Below are positions 58,944 through 64,000 of a DNA stretch of 64,000 nt, piece by piece. The notes under the pieces were generated by a model. It was given only the letters and a program-made list of their open reading frames with translations, searched no databases and was not told where the DNA came from. The stretch is from Rhodocollybia butyracea. Its lineage: Eukaryota > Basidiomycota > Agaricomycetes > Agaricales > Omphalotaceae. The translations under genes were made by a program, and so were the position numbers. The stretch's first letter is position 1. Every line of letters begins with the position of its first letter. The stretch spans positions 434,001-498,000 of the forward strand of contig JADNRY010000008.1 of assembly GCA_015501585.1 (NCBI GenBank), in the 5' to 3' direction.

Positions 58944-61900
58944 TCAACTGAGACCAGCTTCCAACGCCCTCACACCTTCCTCCCAGTCATCCTTAGCCAA
59001 CACACCTGACGCACGACAAACAGGACAGGATATTTCAACAAACTTTCCGTTCTCGACTGTCACTTCCTCTGCCCCGTTCAATGCGGCCCTTTGGGCAGAA
59101 ACAACACACGGAGGATGGAAGGTATGTTCACAAACATAAATCGGCTCAGATTGCTCTTCAGTTTCCTCCCTCTCCTTGCCTTTCCCTTTCACATCGCCAC
59201 CTTCTTGGGAACTTGACATCGGTGTAGCCTGCCGGATCCTCACTTGCTTCTTTTGCTCTTCTGTGATAGTTACTAACGGATCTTCGTCTGAAGGACCAAC
59301 TCCACAAGACACATCCCAACAACGGAGCCCAGCCTCGCGTTCCCGTTTCTCGATAGTTTGTCGCAGTGTCAGCCCAGGCGCTGCCGGCGGGGCCCATGCG
59401 CGATGTTCACGGGGAGCGCGTTGTTCAGAGGGATGGGACCCTGCAGAATATACAACGTGTACGGGATCCCCACCAAAGTCAACATTTGGAGGGATTCCTC
59501 CTCCGGGAAGGGTACCTTCATTAGGCTGGTGAGGGGCATTCTGGCGACCTGGGACGGCACCAGAGAGCATCGAATTTATATAGTTGTTTAGGTCAAGGGC
59601 AGCAGCTCGATGTCCTGGCTGGGAGTTTGCAGTGTTGGTGTTGTCACCAGTAGCATTTGAGGCATTGCCATTATCACCTACTGGTCTTTGTGGTCCAGGT
59701 CGTCTTCGACCACCACCAGGTGGCCTCGGAACGCTTGGTGGCCTAGGGGCACTACCTGGTCTTTGGACACCAGGACCGGCAGGAGAAGCAGGATTCGCTG
59801 CAGAAGCAGCTCCAGCGAATGGGCCACGCAAATCGGTAGCGATTGTCGCTGGGTTGAATATCGACCCTTGCGGTGCACGGGTATTTGATAGTGGAGGCGG
59901 AGGAGGCGGAGGAGATTGGAAACTTAATGGCTGTTGAGCCGGACCAGAAGTACGGGCATTTACGACGTGAGGCATTCCAAATTGATCAACTTCTACCTCA
60001 TACTCTTTGTAGTATATGAGAAATGGCACCGGGAACAAACACGAGACTACTTACCTTGTTCTTCTTCCAATGTGAAAGGAGCGCTTGCAAAACTATCACC
60101 TGGCTGCATTCCCCATCCAGGGGGGTCAAAAGGAATCTGCTCAAGCGTCCACTCTACGCCACCAACGTTCATAGGAATACCACCAGTTGGGTGAGGATTC
60201 ATACCGGTAGACAGAGGTGTGGTGTTATCGTCATGTTCGTTTTCATTTTCCGGTTCTTCGGGACTAGAATTAGTGACGACAAAGTCGAACCCTATCACAA
60301 AATTGCCTGGCTGAGGGTGATGACGGCGATGATGGGCTCTGGGTTGAGGTTGGAAATGGACATGAGCTCCGGACGGCGGTGGCACAGTTGATTGGACAGT
60401 GCTTTGAGGACCCAAGTTCACACTTGACGACGAAGCGTTGGAATTGGCAGAGGTAGCACTGGAACCGTTATTTGTAGATGCATCGGAAGAATCGCTAGTT
60501 GAGAGTATGTTATTTGTAGCAACTAGAAGAAATTGTGAGTAGGAAAGCAGAATCAAAAGAACACCAATAAAATAATACCGTTCATGGCTCGCTCAGAACG
60601 TGGACCTGCAACCACGTAAATCCTGGAAAAACGCAGCTACAAAACTATGGACTTACGTTGAGTAGGGTTGGGACGAGGATGAGGTGCGAAGGCTTGTGCA
60701 AGACCCTGCATTTGCTCATTCATGATTGTCTGGGGAAGGACTGGTTGCGCTCGAGGAGCGGACGGCCAAACTAAATGTTCACGGGAGACTGGAGCCGTTG
60801 GCGCCGTGCTAGCAGAACTCCCATTTGCCGATGAGTTGGTTCCTGTTCCTGCAAGAGTTATAGATTTGTCAACAGAGGCAGTTGAAGGATTGTCTTACCT
60901 TGAATTCCACTATTATTCGTAGCTGGAGTAGATGAAGAATTCGACGTCGGCGCTAAGGAATGTGTAAACTTGGACAACATCAAGTAGAAAGATAGACCGA
61001 CCGGAAGGGTTAGTACTGGCACGAGCGGATGGAGAAGGTGTCGATGATTCCCCAGCTGAAGCAGTACGCCGCGGAACGGTTGTGGCACTACGAGAGAAAG
61101 GGAAAAACGAGTTTCTTGCAGCTGATATATGCAGTCAGTTCATGGCTCACAAGACTAAATGATAATACACACGAGCAGCAGCACGCATAGTGGTGAAATG
61201 AGGGGGGGCGACTGGAGCATATGTCGGTCCCTCAGGACCACCTTCGACCACACCGAAAAATCCTTGAACAAACTCCCCATTCCCACCAGCAACATTGGCA
61301 GAGTCTTCAATCCTAGTCGGATCTGGAACAGGTCCTCCTACCTCAGCAGCTACATCTCCTCCTGATGCGGAGGCCGCTGCGCGGCGACGTGCACCGATAC
61401 CATGCGTAAGATTATCCGGATCGATGTTGAATCGGCAAGTTGGACAAGTCGTTTGGTGGGGACGGGTGAACCAAGGGATAAGACAATCTGCGTGAAATAC
61501 GTGGCTGCATGGAAGGGTAACAATACGGGGATATTTGGGAATCCTTGCCCGCGTCGAAGAGGTGGACGGAACCGCAGCAGGGCCGGCAGTAGTATTAACG
61601 GACATATCTGGCTGCTTCTCGCTATCAGCCTTGATTGCATCTTCAGTTGTCTTGTTTTTCTCCTCTTCCTCCTCCCGTCGTAGATATTCAGCGGCGTCTT
61701 CGAGCAGCTTTTCCCAGCAGATAGCACACCCACTACTTTCCGGAGAGATACGTTCCAATCTGCGAATTAATCCAGGAGGAACCTCTTCCAAACCGTCAAC
61801 CAAGACTTTGGCACGTTCGGAGTCTTCGCGTTCTGGAACCTGACGCATACCAAAGAACGGAAATCCACCAGTTTCCGAATTGAAGGTAAAAGTCCCTATG

Positions 61901-62959
61901 TAAGCCATTAGTGAGGTATTACAGATAATTATTATTCATATTCGTGCCTCCGTTCAGGCCACTGATAGTGGCTAACAAATTGAGGAAGCGATTATTGGCA
62001 GTAGCGTCACCATCACCACCGGCAGGTGCCGGAGGAGCTCCATTGAAAGTGGTAGTAAATGCACCTGTTTGTCCGCCAGCCTGGAGAAGCTCAAGTATCG
62101 TAGTGATTGGGTTTCGAGGGGTCGCTGGCTGCTGACCATTTCCCTGAGAAGCACCTTCTCTTGGGTTCGACTGCGGCCGATTACCGGAAGGCTGAAGATT
62201 GGCGGCGTGGCCCGTGCCTCCGAAACCCATTTGTGACAAGAAATTCATAGCAATGGGCTGATACGGATGATGATGTCGGTGACGACGATGAGGATTTGAA
62301 GGTAAAGGGTCTGCTGCAACACCTGGTACACCAGCCTGACGCTCCGGAGGGCGGATGGCAGAAGCAGAAGGTACAGGGGTAGGATGCCTTGAAGCACGTT
62401 GCGAAGGATGCCTTCTATCTCTTTCAGAATCCCCGTCAACATCATCTTCGACTCTAGCGCGGCGTGTGCCTTGTGGTCGAGCCAGACGAACTGGTTCTAA
62501 TGGGGGCATGACTCCATCATCGTCGCCATCGCCGCCTTCATCATCGTGTGTATGAAAATCAGACTGAATCCCAACGAAGCCAGGAATAAAGCTACTTGAT
62601 GCAGTTACATCAAAGGCCTCCGAAGTGTCCATAGCTTGATCATCATCCTCGTCATCATAATCGACAGCGCCGTCAGAGTCTGACGAGTCGCTGACATCTT
62701 CCAAGACAGGCATTGAAGAGTCGCTCTCATTTCCAACATCATGACCGGCATCTGCAGGAAGGTTACTGAGAGTTGCGTCGGTATTGGATACAGTCACTGC
62801 AGGTGTCACAGGACTTTGCTGCTGTGAATCCATATCAACGTCTCCTCGTTGCTGTGGAGTACTTGTCTCTGTATTAGGATTATGGCGCTGACTACTGCGG
62901 CGGGACATTGAGCGGAAAAGACCGGTAAAGGGATTCAAGGTGATGTTATTGTTCGACAT
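58944..62959 (-). CDS. Protein with two RING-like domains (probable E3 ubiquitin ligase)
   Basis: The start chosen is MSNNNITLNPFTGLFRSMS (62959); the frame is open up to 63034, so a longer N-terminus is possible. The first 330 residues are disordered and acidic (DYDDEDDDQAMDTSEA), with a His-rich stretch (HRRHRHHH). The first RING-H2 reads CAICWEKL, a long charged insertion with EEEEEKNKTTED, then LPCSHVFHADCLIPWF and CPTCRF. A Gly/Pro-rich linker split by several introns (about 60050-61140) follows. The second module near the C-terminus has CWDVSC, an insertion, YVCEHTFHPPCVVSAQR and ISCPVCRASGVL, which fits a divergent RING. The protein ends EEGVRALEAGLS. The first RING is a credible E2-binding site; the second may be structural. 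No close named family was recognised. Confidence 0.8.
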
Positions 62960-63326
62960 GCCTTGGGCGAAAGAAACTGCTGGCCAATTAGTACACGCAC
63001 AGAACACGGATTCCTGACACGTCAGGGCTTGCAAGTGATCTGACCTAAAAGATTATCTAGAGGCAAATTAAATTGTAAAAGGCTTGAGAAACTATGCACG
63101 TTCTGGGCTGGTCTGAGAGTACTCCTTGACTTGAATTTCTTTCAGCAGATTCAAAGATTGAAAGGAAAAGTAACGAGATTGAAAGACAGAAAGGTAAATG
63201 CAAGTGGGAGTAAGAGTTAGAAAGAGGGGACTCGCTTTTCAGAGTCAAAGTGGCCAGATGACGTGACGTAAACTTTCCAGGCTCTTCGAGAAACGGACGG
63301 AAATAACCGTTCTTGTCCGTTTATTC
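62960..63326. other. Divergent promoter region of the two-RING and DHS genes
   Basis: About 370 bp between the two start codons; no exon supported beyond the possible N-terminal extension of the RING gene to 63034. Confidence 0.45.
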
Positions 63327-64000
63327 ATGGCGGTTCCCAACGACGCTTCAGCCGCAGTCTTATTGCGCTCAGAACCAGTACCCAGCGATTATGTATCGGT
63401 CAAAGGCCCCAATTTCGAAAATTCTATGTCGCTTCAGGATTTTCTCTCAAGCTATACCCGTATCGGTTTTCAAGCGACGAGTTTAGGGAGAGCAGTCGAG
63501 ATCGTTAACAAGATGGTATACCACTTCTATCTCAGCGTGTATGATCCAGTCTAATAACAGCTTTCAGCGCAGCTGGCGTCTATCTGATGAACCTGTGGCT
63601 GAAGATGAGGACGATAAACTCAGATCTTCTGCGATCCGCACTGCAACCAAGTGCAATATTTTTCTTGGCTACACTTCTAATCTAATATCCTCTGGTCTTC
63701 GAGAAACCATCTTGTATCTCGTTAAACACAAACATGTGGCCGCTGTGGTGACGACGGCAGGAGGCATTGAGGAAGATTTTATCAAATGCCTTGGAGACAC
63801 TTATCTCGCCGACTTTAACCTAGATGGTGCTGATTTACGCAGAAGAGGCATGAACCGTATTGGAAATCTCATCATTCCCAACGACAACTATTGCAAGTTT
63901 GAAGACTGGCTCATGCCGATCCTCGACAACATGCTCGCTGAACAGAAGGAAACTGGTCAAGTCTGGACCCCGAGTAGTATCATTAGGCGGTTGGGCAAAG
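63327..64000 (+). CDS. DYS1: Deoxyhypusine synthase, 5' part
   Basis: First step of hypusine formation on eIF5A, using NAD and spermidine. The start exon (63327-63515) encodes [19 protein letters not shown], then [19 protein letters not shown] and [13 protein letters not shown]. After an intron (63516-63566) it continues [28 protein letters not shown], the NAD-site region [36 protein letters not shown] and [12 protein letters not shown]. The window ends in the first half, before the catalytic Lys segment. The match to DHS is residue-for-residue in the NAD-binding part. Partial at the right edge. Confidence 0.95.

Noticed and set aside
1..64000. CRISPR array, phage, biosynthetic or defence gene cluster
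   Set aside because: The window is intron-rich fungal DNA with unrelated housekeeping genes; no regular spacer repeats, no large synthase genes, no viral genes were seen.

Overview
The window is nuclear DNA of a fungus, almost certainly a basidiomycete of the Agaricomycetes type. Genes are dense and mostly single-copy housekeeping loci. They are cut by many short introns (about 50-65 bp, GT-AG, one clear GC-AG), so exons often change frame every 100-300 bp. I rebuilt the genes by joining frames across plausible splice sites; CDS coordinates run from start to stop codon and include introns. I saw no bacterial-style operons, CRISPR array, rRNA, convincing tRNA or intact transposon.

Layout. 1-2039: 3' part of an FF-domain (TCERG1-like) protein. 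2406-5728: an ER Hsp90 (GRP94-like) with signal peptide and C-terminal HDEL. 5916-8772: a large disordered orphan protein. 8986-12246 (-): a secreted/membrane kelch protein. 12932-13614: a small three-exon gene with the signature of the Spd1/Dif1-type ribonucleotide reductase regulators. 14329-15806: a C2H2 zinc-finger protein. 16499-17365: MIX23/Cid2. 17493-18585: a GILT-like thiol reductase homologue with an altered active site. 19121-22757: a UBA-IBR-UBC protein with a BIRC6-type E2 domain. 23045-24576: a PMP47-like peroxisomal carrier. 24895-25539: TRAPPC2L. 26286-26858 (-): a decayed phosphotransferase-like gene. 26909-29165: NOC4. 29679-33005 (-): RTP1/TANGO6-like HEAT protein.

Right half. 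33368-35518: amino-acid/GABA-type permease. 35647-37675 (-): eRF3, and 37892-41704: SLA1, a divergent pair. 42246-42932: a small four-exon orphan. 42933-46505: a 3.5 kb gene-poor block with short repeats. 46506-50743: a large basidiomycete-type orphan. 51106-57727 (-): SEC7-type Arf-GEF. 58944-62959 (-): a protein with two RING-like modules. 63327-64000: 5' part of deoxyhypusine synthase.

Functionally the set is mixed: secretory pathway (GRP94-like, TRAPPC2L, SEC7, GILT-like, kelch), ubiquitin system, translation (eRF3, DHS, NOC4), endocytosis (SLA1) and organelle proteins. It is not a biosynthetic or defence cluster. The points most worth a second look are the HDEL-tagged Hsp90 with a UPR-like box upstream, the RNR-regulator gene hidden by its introns, the UBA-IBR-UBC fusion, the GILT-like protein without CXXC, and the orphan gene at 42246-42932.
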